Source: an uncultured Collinsella sp. (lineage in GTDB: Bacteria; Actinomycetota; Coriobacteriia; Coriobacteriales; Coriobacteriaceae). Taken from it: a DNA stretch of 8,251 nt. The notes below the pieces were generated by a model that saw nothing but the letters and a program-made list of their open reading frames with translations, had not been told where the DNA came from and did no database searches. Location of the stretch: contig CAAEVD010000272.1 of the NCBI GenBank assembly GCA_900759435.1, forward strand, positions 1-8,251, written 5' to 3'. Of the stretch, positions 1 to 6,491 are shown piece after piece. Every line of letters begins with the position of its first letter. The stretch's first letter is position 1. The position numbers and the translations under genes were made by a program.

Positions 1-22
1 AAGCGAAATTCGCTAGGCAGCT

Positions 23-1207
23 TTACAGGGTCCACAGGTAATCGGGATCCTCAGCACCCTTAGCGTACTCCTTGAGGATGCCACGGCCGGAGATGTGCAC
101 CATGATCTCGACGGTGCCGCCACCGATCTGGAAACCACGGCAGTCGAGCATGAGGCGGGACACGCGGGTCTCATCGGTGAAGCCAAGGCCACCCATGAGC
201 TGCAGAGCGCGAGAGCAGCAGTCGGTCAGGCCCGGAGCACCATAGCGCTTCAGCATAGCAGCATCGTTGTTGACCGGAATGCCGTTGTCCAGCTTCCAGC
301 AGGTACGATACAGGAAGTTACGGGTATTGGTGAGCTCAATCTGCATCTCAACGATGTGCTCCTGCACCAGCTGGAAGGTCTTGATGCCCTTGCCGAACTG
401 CTGACGATCGTTGACCCAAGCGCAAGCGTCTTCCATGGCAGCCTGAGCCTCGCCGAGCAGCTCTGCCAGAAGCACGCAGCGCTCCCACTCGAAGTTCTTC
501 ATCAGCTGATAGAAGCCCTTGCCCTTGATGCCGAGCAGCTGGTCCTCGTCGACGGTCACGTCGTCGAAGTGAATCATGGAGAAGGGCATAATCTGCATGC
601 CGATCTTGTTCAGAGGCTCGATGGTAACACCCTTGGCGTCAGAGGGAACCAGGTACATGGACATGTTCTTGTTCTCGCGAGAAGGATCCTCATCCTTGCA
701 CACGACGATGAAGCCGCCAGCGGTCTCACCAGAGGTCACCCACGTCTTGGTGCCGTTGATGTGGATCTTGCCATCCTCGCCCTTCGTGGCGGTGGTGGTC
801 ATGCCCTGGTTGTCGGAGCCAGCGCCAGGCTCGGAGATGGCCAGGCAGTACGGCGGGTAGCCGTTCTCCTTGTAGTAGTCGATGGCGTACTTAACCTGCT
901 CAGGGTTACCAAACTCGCACATGTCGAACATGATGAGCAGATTGGGAGCCATGGGGATGTTGCCGCCGCAGTGGTTCAGCTCTTCAATGATCATTGCCAT
1001 CGTCTGATGGTCGACCGGCTTTCCACCGTACTCCTCGGGCAGGCCATACAGACCCCAGCCCTCGTCAACCCAGGACTTAGCAATCTCAGGAGCGATGCCA
1101 CGGTTCTTATAACCGGCAGCGATTGCCTCCTCGGTGAGGTGCTTCTTGCCCCACTCACGAATGCCGCGCTTGATCTCAAGTTGTTCCGGGGTGTAGCTGT
1201 AATCCAT
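23..1207 (-). CDS. Acyl-CoA dehydrogenase family protein (CaiA-like)
   Basis: FAD-dependent acyl-CoA dehydrogenase or enoyl-CoA reductase, 394 residues, the usual length for the family and cytoplasmic (no signal or membrane segment). Visible motifs: the family signature AISEPGAGSD at 123-132, the flavin-contact stretch WVTSG at 156-160, the RQQFG flavin motif at 268-272, QLMGGLGF at 336-343 and IGGGTVEI at 361-368. The position that holds the catalytic Glu in MCAD (YEGT) is Gly363 here. A Glu is present on helix G instead (FEWER, Glu242), matching the isovaleryl-CoA dehydrogenase arrangement. From memory the C-terminal half resembles crotonobetainyl-CoA reductase CaiA. The ATG at 1207 is preceded by AAGGAGG with a 4-nt gap, and the stop is TAA. 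It lies 169 bp downstream of the flavoenzyme gene on the same strand and is probably co-expressed. No etfAB partner is in the window. Family is certain; direction of catalysis and substrate are unknown. Confidence 0.93.
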   Translation of the reverse strand: MDYSYTPEQLEIKRGIREWGKKHLTEEAIAAGYKNRGIAPEIAKSWVDEGWGLYGLPEEYGGKPVDHQTMAMIIEELNHCGGNIPMAPNLLIMFDMCEFGNPEQVKYAIDYYKENGYPPYCLAISEPGAGSDNQGMTTTATKGEDGKIHINGTKTWVTSGETAGGFIVVCKDEDPSRENKNMSMYLVPSDAKGVTIEPLNKIGMQIMPFSMIHFDDVTVDEDQLLGIKGKGFYQLMKNFEWERCVLLAELLGEAQAAMEDACAWVNDRQQFGKGIKTFQLVQEHIVEMQIELTNTRNFLYRTCWKLDNGIPVNNDAAMLKRYGAPGLTDCCSRALQLMGGLGFTDETRVSRLMLDCRGFQIGGGTVEIMVHISGRGILKEYAKGAEDPDYLWTL

Positions 1208-1253
1208 TTTTCCTCCTTAAGGAAACTAACTGGGAACTACTTACCTACCTTTA

Positions 1254-1276
1254 TTCAAAACACTTACGTGTTTGAA
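1254..1276. repeat. Imperfect palindrome upstream of the acyl-CoA dehydrogenase gene
   Basis: TTCAAA, a bulged A, CAC, a TTAC loop, then GTG and TTTGAA give nine paired positions with one bulge. It lies 47-69 bp before the dehydrogenase start. On the minus strand a weak promoter-like pair, TTGGTT then TGAATA 17 bp later, brackets most of it, so it could be a protein-binding site. It has no U-run and is not a terminator. Function is inferred only. Confidence 0.35.
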
Positions 1277-1292
1277 CCAAAAGAATGTGAAT

Positions 1293-1330
1293 GCGAGGCA
1301 TCCCCTCAGGGATTGAGGCAGATGCCTCGC
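1293..1330 (-). other. Two-tier intercistronic RNA hairpin (processing, stability or attenuation)
   Basis: Perfect 10-bp arms GCGAGGCATC / GATGCCTCGC (1293-1302 and 1321-1330) enclose, after a 1x2 internal loop, a second 5-bp stem CCTCA / TGAGG (1304-1308 and 1314-1318) with a 5-nt loop. In the minus-strand transcript it lies between the stop codon of the flavoenzyme gene (47 bp away) and the dehydrogenase start. The RNA after it reads ATTCACATTCTTTT, U-rich but broken, so it is at best a leaky terminator. It could equally be a stability or processing hairpin that sets unequal expression of the two genes. Confidence 0.6.
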
Positions 1331-1376
1331 TAAAAGTCATGCAACGAACCTAAGCGGAAGGTTGCGAGAGGGGATG

Positions 1377-3458
1377 CTAGATGGACATAGCCGCTTCGTA
1401 GCCGCCCTTGACAGCCTCGAGCGTACGGAAAACCTTGCCAGCAGGCGTGGTAGCGTCGCCGATGAGGATGGCGTTCGGGAACACGGCCTTGATCTCGTCG
1501 TACAGAGCAGTGTTCTGCTCAACGCCGAGGGACGTAAGGACGGTATCGCACTCGAGCAGGGTCTCTTCGCCGGTTTCGACGTTCTGGACCTTGGCGCCCT
1601 TCTTGGTGACCTCGACCAGCTTGGTCAGCGGCATGAGCTTGACGCCCTTGGACTTGACCAGGTTGATGGTGGGGTTCTTGTCGATGATGCCAATGCCGTT
1701 ACCGAGCTTCTTGGCTTCCTCGATGACCGTGATCTGACGGTTCTCGCACATAGCCTCGGCAACTTCCAGACCTGCGAAGCCGCCACCGACAACCACGACG
1801 CGCTTGCCAACGATTGCGGTCGGGCCCGACGCCATGTTCAGGCCGAAGCGCATGAACTCAACGGTGCCGCCCTGAGCCTTGATGGCTGCAACGGCTGCCT
1901 TCCAAAGCATGCCCTTGCCCTCGGGAACCTTGCCAGCGCACATCTCTTTGATGTCCTCGGACTTAACGACGTTCTTGCCGTTGATGCCGGGCACATCCAG
2001 AGCGATGATGCCGCCACCAGGAGAAACGATAACCTCGTCGGGGTTGAGAGCCTTAACAGCAGCAGCATCGACCTTCGTGTTGAGCTTCAGCTCGATGTTG
2101 GGATGCAGCTTAATCTCCTCGTTCCAGTACTTCACGAGGGGCTCGATCTTCGCATTGAGGACCTGAGCCATGTTCAGCAGGCCGCCGACGCGGTCGCTCT
2201 TGTCGATCAGCGTGACCTTGTGGCCGCGGATGGCTGCAACGCGAGCAGCTTCGCAACCGCCAGGGCCGGCACCGATGACAACCACGTGCTTCTGCTTCTC
2301 GGCAGGATGCTCTTCCGGAGTGCCGACCTTGACGCCCTGCCATACATGAGCGTTGACGGAGCATTGGCACGGCTTGCCGATGAAGATGTTGTCGAGGCAG
2401 CGGCTGCACACGATGCAAGGACGAACCTGCTCGGGATGACCAGCGGCAACCTTGTTGGCGGTCTCCGGATCGGCGATGAACTGACGGCCCATGCCAACGG
2501 CGTCGCCGTAGCCCTCGTTCATGATCTTGTCGCACATATCAAGCGTGTTGATACGGGTGCCAGGGAATACAGGCTTGTTCGTGACCGTCTTGACCTGCTT
2601 GGCCAAATCGATGAACTCGCCTTCGGGAACGATCTGGTTAGCAACGGGGCGAGGAGCCTCATGGAAACCAGCCTGCACGGACCAAGCGTCCACACCATGC
2701 TTCTCGATGATCGGCACGAGCTCGAGGGTGTCCTCGATGCGGTTGCCACCAGGCATAAGGTCGTCGGCGGAGATACGGATGAGAATGGGCATGTCAGCGC
2801 CACAGGTCTCATGAATCTTGTCGATGATCTCGGTCAGCAGACGAGCGCGGTTCTCAGGAGATCCGCCATACTCGTCGGTACGATGGTTGGAGTACTTCGA
2901 CAGGAAGCGCATGACCATGTAGCCGATGCCTGCATGAATCTCGATGATGTCGATGCCGGCTTCCTTGCAGCGCTTTGCAGCAGCGCCGTACTGGTCGACC
3001 AGGATGGCGATTTCTTCCTTGGTGAACTCACGCTCGGGCATACCGACGAACGGGCCACTCATAACGTCCTTCGAAGGAGAGTAGGACAGCAGCGGATCGT
3101 CGCCCGTGGCACGCCACTCGTAGCAGAGCTGCAGCTGAGCGGCAACCTTGGAACCATGCTTGTGGCACACATCGGCAACGCGCTTGAAGCCGGGGATGAA
3201 CTCGTCGTCCCAGATGCCGCAAGCACCGGTGGTGGTGTGATACTTCGGCGTGGTGTTGAAGCAGTCGCACACGTATGCAGAACCGATTTCAACCAGGCCG
3301 ACACCGCCCTCAGCGCGCTTCTCGTAGAAGTCCACCAAGTCATCGGTGACATGGTAGTTGTCTACCTTCTCGATGGTCATCGGCAGCATGACGAAGCGGT
3401 TCTTCAGCTCCACGTTACCGATCTTGAGGGGCTCCAGCAATTTCTGGTACTTTGCCAC
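1377..3458 (-). CDS. FMN/FAD/4Fe-4S enoate or 2,4-dienoyl-CoA reductase family protein (FadH/BaiCD/BaiH-like)
   Basis: A 693-residue NAD(P)H-dependent flavoenzyme. An Old-Yellow-Enzyme TIM barrel (about 5-345) holds FMN. A 4Fe-4S site follows with Cys348, Cys351, Cys354 and Cys366 (CX2CX2CX11C). Then come an FAD-type fold (GAGPGG at 396-401) and a nested NAD(P)-binding fold (VVVGGGFAGLE at 555-565). Residues matching the FadH proton donors are present: Tyr180 in HAGIGY and His266 in FHEAPRP. DEYGGSPENR (195-204) and GMGRQFIADPE (322-332) are typical barrel motifs. The HxGR motif usual after QL near residue 110 is absent; CYEWR stands there. The start is GTG at 3458, with AAAGGAG 7 nt upstream; the stop is TAG. 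Relatives reduce 2,4-dienoyl-CoA esters, enoates, or the 4-ene of bile-acid intermediates (BaiCD, BaiH); trimethylamine dehydrogenase shares the fold. Which applies here cannot be told. The acyl-CoA dehydrogenase downstream favours a CoA-thioester or enone substrate. Confidence 0.93.
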   Translation of the reverse strand: MAKYQKLLEPLKIGNVELKNRFVMLPMTIEKVDNYHVTDDLVDFYEKRAEGGVGLVEIGSAYVCDCFNTTPKYHTTTGACGIWDDEFIPGFKRVADVCHKHGSKVAAQLQLCYEWRATGDDPLLSYSPSKDVMSGPFVGMPEREFTKEEIAILVDQYGAAAKRCKEAGIDIIEIHAGIGYMVMRFLSKYSNHRTDEYGGSPENRARLLTEIIDKIHETCGADMPILIRISADDLMPGGNRIEDTLELVPIIEKHGVDAWSVQAGFHEAPRPVANQIVPEGEFIDLAKQVKTVTNKPVFPGTRINTLDMCDKIMNEGYGDAVGMGRQFIADPETANKVAAGHPEQVRPCIVCSRCLDNIFIGKPCQCSVNAHVWQGVKVGTPEEHPAEKQKHVVVIGAGPGGCEAARVAAIRGHKVTLIDKSDRVGGLLNMAQVLNAKIEPLVKYWNEEIKLHPNIELKLNTKVDAAAVKALNPDEVIVSPGGGIIALDVPGINGKNVVKSEDIKEMCAGKVPEGKGMLWKAAVAAIKAQGGTVEFMRFGLNMASGPTAIVGKRVVVVGGGFAGLEVAEAMCENRQITVIEEAKKLGNGIGIIDKNPTINLVKSKGVKLMPLTKLVEVTKKGAKVQNVETGEETLLECDTVLTSLGVEQNTALYDEIKAVFPNAILIGDATTPAGKVFRTLEAVKGGYEAAMSI

Positions 3459-3465
3459 AGCACAG

Positions 3466-3472
3466 CTCCTTT
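3466..3472 (-). promoter_or_regulatory. Ribosome binding site deciding a GTG start
   Basis: AAAGGAG on the minus strand, 7 nt before the GTG at 3458. No ATG in this frame lies at a suitable distance, and the conserved barrel N-terminus (KYQKLLEPLKIGNVELKNR) begins directly after it. This fixes the non-ATG start of the flavoenzyme gene. Confidence 0.8.
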
Positions 3473-3739
3473 CCGAATGATGCTAGTGAGCGTTAAAGGT
3501 TTGGGCTTCCTCGTCTGAGAATGGTGTAAAGCTGAGCTCGTCTGCTTACCTTTGCACTGTTACCCAATTCAACGAGTTTCGGCCATCGGATTATCCTCAA
3601 ACCTCTTCTCGTTACCTTCTGGTTGTATTCTACGGACTTGATTTCTAGCGTGCGATGGACAGAAATGAGATTGTGTGTGTTTTTGTATAGGCAACACTCA
3701 CATATTTATAGGTTTTGGTGACGAGTTTTCCTGTTTCTC

Positions 3740-3770
3740 TTGACCATTCTGGTAATTCGGCACGTATACT
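3740..3770 (+). promoter_or_regulatory. Candidate sigma-70-type promoter of the TetR gene
   Basis: TTGACC (3740-3745) and TATACT (3765-3770), each 5 of 6 to consensus, are separated by 19 bp, slightly long. The predicted transcript starts near 3777 and has a leader of about 105 nt. The inverted repeat at 3752-3786 covers the spacer, the -10 and the start point, as expected for autorepression. A second -10-like site, TATACA at 3828-3833, lacks a -35. Confidence 0.5.
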
Positions 3771-3786
3771 CAGAACGTGCAATTAC
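3752..3786. promoter_or_regulatory. Inverted repeat over the TetR promoter, probable operator
   Basis: Left arm GTAATT-cg-GCACGT (3752-3765) and right arm ACGTGCAATTAC (3775-3786) are complementary over 12 bp, apart from a 2-nt CG insertion in the left arm. They are separated by 9 bp. The repeat overlaps the -10 hexamer. A third copy of the box, AGTAATT at 3808-3814, is an exact 7-bp inverted match to AATTACT at 3780s (3781-3787), 20 bp away. TetR regulators often bind such palindromes beside their own gene. That this protein binds here is an inference. Confidence 0.5.
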
Positions 3787-3883
3787 TCATTATTCCAAAT
3801 ATGTCCTAGTAATTCATATCTGTGACCTATACAATGGGCTTGCGCGATGCGGGAAGACGCTACAAACAGAGAGGAGCTGTCCT

Positions 3884-4537
3884 ATGAACGCGCTTTCGAC
3901 CATGTTGCTGATAGCGGATGCGTTCGTTTCGCTGTGCGACGAGATGCCGCTACGGAAAGTGTCCATCAGCGATATCGTTCAAAGAACAGGAAAGAACCGC
4001 AAAACGTTCTACTATCACTTCGAGAATAAAGATCGCCTGATCATCTGGATTTTCCGCTATGACATGGGGCAGGTCCTGAAGAAGCACTTCTCGGAGTCGG
4101 TGCTGCTGTACGAAAAGCCCAGCGAGGATTCCATTTCCCACTTCCCTTACTATATTACGCAGAAGTCTGGCGTGCGCTCGCTTGACCATGCGGAGTTCTT
4201 CGAGTGCTTCGCCGAGGTGCTCGAGAACCGTCGTCACTTCTATCGCGAGGCGCTGATCGACAACGGGCCGTACTCGCTGCGCAACTATTTGTACAACCTG
4301 TACGTGAACGCGATCAAGCGCGACATCGACATCATTTTGTCGAACCGCTATCTGCCGCAGGACAACATCGACTTCTTGGCCGAGTTTTACACGTGCGCGT
4401 TTCTGTATTACTTCATTCGCCGATGCGATCAGACCAACGTTGAGCACCTGTCCGCGAATGCCGGACCTTTCGCCAACATCATCCATAACTCGCTTGAGAT
4501 GGAGATCAAAGAGGCGCAGCTGCGGCGCAATCTGTAA
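3884..4537 (+). CDS. TetR/AcrR-family transcriptional regulator
   Basis: 217-residue DNA-binding regulator, a normal TetR length. The N-terminal helix-turn-helix spans about 26-48: VSISDIVQRTG, then the recognition helix KNRKTFYYHF, followed by the typical ENKDRL. The C-terminal part (about 60-217) is all-helical, aromatic-rich and has no recognised ligand motif. It resembles the DhaS-like subgroup in general style only. The start at ATG 3884 is chosen because GAGGAG lies 7 nt upstream and the N-terminus then has usual TetR length. The frame stays open back to 3740, but the promoter candidate lies at its very beginning, so a longer form is unlikely. The gene is divergent from the flavoenzyme/dehydrogenase pair and followed by a strong terminator, so it stands alone. 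It probably represses itself and may control the divergent pair. The inducer is unknown, possibly a substrate of the neighbouring enzymes. Confidence 0.9.
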   Translation: MNALSTMLLIADAFVSLCDEMPLRKVSISDIVQRTGKNRKTFYYHFENKDRLIIWIFRYDMGQVLKKHFSESVLLYEKPSEDSISHFPYYITQKSGVRSLDHAEFFECFAEVLENRRHFYREALIDNGPYSLRNYLYNLYVNAIKRDIDIILSNRYLPQDNIDFLAEFYTCAFLYYFIRRCDQTNVEHLSANAGPFANIIHNSLEMEIKEAQLRRNL

Positions 4538-4559
4538 GGATTGCCCATACTGGCACTTA

Positions 4560-4592
4560 AAGCGGCATCGGGATTCCGATGCCGCTTCTTTT
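4560..4592 (+). terminator. Intrinsic terminator of the TetR gene
   Basis: A 12-bp perfect stem (4560-4571 with 4576-4587; core AGCGGCATCGG / CCGATGCCGCT) with a GATT loop, followed on the plus strand by CTTTT after TT in the stem. It begins 22 bp after the regulator stop codon. The minus-strand U-run is weak, so it serves mainly the plus strand. Confidence 0.9.
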
Positions 4593-4629
4593 ATGGCGAC
4601 GGAATCAGAAATAGCCTGACGTATTGCAT

Positions 4630-4668
4630 ATCTGAATAGAAAAGGCCTCGCAAGTTGCGAGGCCTTTT
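4630..4668 (-). terminator. Intrinsic terminator of leuA (likely bidirectional)
   Basis: A 13-bp perfect stem, AAAAGGCCTCGCA (4640-4652) with TGCGAGGCCTTTT (4656-4668), and a 3-nt loop. Read on the minus strand it is followed by TTTTCTATTC and lies about 25 bp after the leuA stop. On the plus strand it also ends in TTTT, so it can back up the regulator terminator. Confidence 0.9.
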
Positions 4669-4693
4669 GGCAATGCGTTTGCGTTGCTTTTAC

Positions 4694-6226
4694 TTACTTG
4701 CGATGCTCCGCCTTGTCGTTGATGAGGCGGTTCAAGGCGTTCAGGTATGCCTTGGCGGACGACACGACGATGTCGCCGTCGGCACCGCGGCCGGTGTACA
4801 CTTCCCCGTCGGGGGCGGTGACGCGCACGGTGACCTCGCCGAGGGCGTCGATGCCGCGCGTGACGGACTGCACGGAGAACTCGGACAGGTCGTTTTCGAC
4901 CTGGACGATCTTGTTCACGGCCTTGTACATAGCGTCGATGGGGCCAGTGCCGAAATCGCATGCGGTGACAACCTGGTCAGCGGCGTTGCGTAGCGTGACG
5001 GTTGCCGTAGGCGTGAGCGGGAAGCCGCAGGAAATCTGCACGGACTCAAGCGTGTAGACCGCCGTTTCGTTGCGACGGCTTTCGTGCATGAGCGACTCGA
5101 GGTCTTCGTCGTAGACTTCCTTCTTCTTGTCGGCCAAGTCGAGGAAGGCGTCGTACATGCGGTCAAGGTGTTCCTTATCAAGCTCGTAGCCGAGCTCTTC
5201 GAGGCGATGCTTCAGCGCAGCATGGCCGCTGCGGGCAGTGAGCACGATCTGCGACTGGCCGGCTCCGACCTCGGCAGGATCGATGATCTCGTAGGTGTCG
5301 CGCTTTTTCAGCACGCCGTCCTGGTGGATGCCCGAGGAGTGTGCGAAGGCGTTCGCGCCGACGATGGCCTTGTTGACCTGCACGTTGATGCCGGTAATGG
5401 ACGACACGAGGCGCGAAGCCTTGATGAACTCGCGCGTGTTGATGTCGGTGTGGGCGTCAAGCTCGTCGCCGTGCATGCGAATACCCATGACGACTTCTTC
5501 CATGGCCGTGTTGCCCGCGCGCTCGCCGAGGCCGTTGATGGTGCACTCGACCTGCGTTGCGCCGTTGCGCACGCCGGCCAGGGACAGGGCCGTTGCCATG
5601 CCCAGGTCGTTGTGGCAGTGGACGGATACCGTGGCGTTTTCGATGCCGCGCACGTTCTCCATGAGGTACTTGATGCGCTGGCCGAACTCGTCGGGCAGGC
5701 TGTAGCCGGTGGTGTCGGGGATGTTCACGACGGTGGCGCCGGCCTTGATAACGGCCTGGATGACCTTGGCGAGGAACGCGTAATCAGCGCGGCCTGCGTC
5801 CTCGGCGTAGAACTGCACGTCCTCGACGTACTTCTTCGCGTAGGAGACGGCGGCTACGGCGCGCTCGATGCACTGGTCCTCGGTGATGCGCAGCTTGTCG
5901 TGCATGTGGCTGGGGCTGACGCCGATGCCGGTGTGGATGCGGGGGCGCTTGGCGTACTTGAGCGCCTCGGCCGCGCGGTCGATGTCCTTCTCAACGGCGC
6001 GGGTCAGGCCCACGACCGTTGCGTCGTCACCAGCCAGCTCGGCAATGCGGCGGACGCTCTCGAAATCACCAGGACTGGAAATGGGGAATCCAGCTTCGAT
6101 GACGTCCACGTTCAAACGTAGCAGCTGACGCGCGACAACTAGCTTTTCCTCGGTGTTCATGGAAGCGCCCGGCGATTGCTCGCCGTCGCGCAGCGTCGTG
6201 TCGAAAATTGCGATCTTGCGCGTCAT
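4694..6226 (-). CDS. leuA: 2-isopropylmalate synthase
   Basis: First committed enzyme of leucine synthesis: acetyl-CoA plus 2-oxoisovalerate gives 2-isopropylmalate, in the cytoplasm. 510 residues, the usual size of the bacterial short form. The catalytic HMGL-like barrel starts with [13 protein letters not shown] (8-20; Arg13 and Asp14). Metal ligands by homology are Asp14, His203 and His205 (SVHCHND) and Asn239 in NGLGERAGN (231-239). SSGIHQDG (297-304) is typical LeuA. The C-terminal leucine-sensing domain (about 390-505) contains [16 protein letters not shown] at 426-441, so feedback inhibition by leucine is expected. The start is at 6226: AAAGGA lies 6 nt upstream and the conserved N-terminus begins there. 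An in-frame ATG 33 bp earlier has no ribosome binding site. No other leu gene is adjacent in the window. Citramalate or homocitrate synthase is less likely given the motifs and length. Confidence 0.95.
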   Translation of the reverse strand: MTRKIAIFDTTLRDGEQSPGASMNTEEKLVVARQLLRLNVDVIEAGFPISSPGDFESVRRIAELAGDDATVVGLTRAVEKDIDRAAEALKYAKRPRIHTGIGVSPSHMHDKLRITEDQCIERAVAAVSYAKKYVEDVQFYAEDAGRADYAFLAKVIQAVIKAGATVVNIPDTTGYSLPDEFGQRIKYLMENVRGIENATVSVHCHNDLGMATALSLAGVRNGATQVECTINGLGERAGNTAMEEVVMGIRMHGDELDAHTDINTREFIKASRLVSSITGINVQVNKAIVGANAFAHSSGIHQDGVLKKRDTYEIIDPAEVGAGQSQIVLTARSGHAALKHRLEELGYELDKEHLDRMYDAFLDLADKKKEVYDEDLESLMHESRRNETAVYTLESVQISCGFPLTPTATVTLRNAADQVVTACDFGTGPIDAMYKAVNKIVQVENDLSEFSVQSVTRGIDALGEVTVRVTAPDGEVYTGRGADGDIVVSSAKAYLNALNRLINDKAEHRK

Positions 6227-6491
6227 TTCTGTTCCTTTCTGGTTGCTTGCAGAGTGCATTCATTCTAGTACACTCGCGGCATTCCAGCCCCGAAAAGTCC
6301 GAGCATCTCACTACCCATATACCGAAACCTGCCCATGCTCGACCTGCGACGGCTTTTTGGCGGACTTCAGGAGTAGGACGACCGGGCAACAGGTATGTGG
6401 AACGGATGCCGATAGCGCAAAACACCCGGTAACCGGATTTCACCGGATACCGGGCGCTGATTCGAGCTGATGGGGCTGTTCGTGCTCTGGC
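6227..6491. other. leuA-serA intergenic region
   Basis: 265 bp holding the serA terminator (6419-6454) and, near leuA, a possible minus-strand -10 TAGAAT (6262-6267). The -10 has no clear -35 and would give a leader of about 30 nt. No T-box, Leu-rich leader peptide or leucine attenuator was seen. Confidence 0.45.
6419..6454 (-). terminator. Probable intrinsic terminator of serA
   Basis: Outer arms CCCGGTA (6425-6431) and TACCGGG (6448-6454), 7 bp, continue after an A-A mismatch into a CCGG/CCGG stem (6433-6436 and 6443-6446). On the minus strand GTGTTTTGC follows, a short U-run. It starts 37 bp after the serA stop, making leuA transcription independent of serA. Confidence 0.7.

Larger units (their letters stand above)
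3459..3883. promoter_or_regulatory. 425-bp divergent intergenic region
   Basis: AT-richer than the flanking genes and without any credible gene. It separates the divergent flavoenzyme and TetR genes and must hold promoters for both. A good candidate is visible only for the plus strand (3740-3770). On the minus strand, -10-like hexamers occur (TATACA near 3684-3689, TAGAAT near 3627-3632, TATAAA near 3705-3710), but none has a convincing -35, which would fit a promoter needing an activator. A matching pre-start block, AGGAGCTGT[G/C]CT, abuts each start codon in opposite orientation (3459-3470 and 3872-3883). Confidence 0.6.

Noticed and set aside
2..14. Short inverted repeat AGCGA/TCGCT at the left edge, after the dehydrogenase stop
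   Set aside because: Only 5 bp, and the downstream part lies outside the window, so a terminator cannot be judged.
1362..3518. A very long open frame on the plus strand, antisense to the whole flavoenzyme gene (about 718 codons), and similar long antisense frames opposite the dehydrogenase, leuA and serA
   Set aside because: They follow from codon bias in the real genes, show no domain motif, and lack a convincing ribosome binding site. The opposite strand carries clear conserved enzymes.
3740..3883. N-terminal extension of the TetR gene by 48 codons
   Set aside because: The extension is AT-rich, unlike TetR N-termini, and contains the likely promoter. A strong ribosome binding site precedes the ATG at 3884.
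6227..6259. Earlier in-frame ATG for leuA at 6259
   Set aside because: No ribosome binding site precedes it. The ATG at 6226 has AAAGGA at good spacing and the conserved N-terminus starts there.
6265..6318. 17-residue reading frame upstream of leuA on the minus strand as a leucine leader peptide
   Set aside because: Only two Leu codons, a weak ribosome binding site, and no terminator or alternative hairpins before leuA.
6300..6341. CGAGCAT/ATGCTCG inverted arms upstream of leuA
   Set aside because: Seven-bp arms 28 nt apart are within chance expectation for this base composition.
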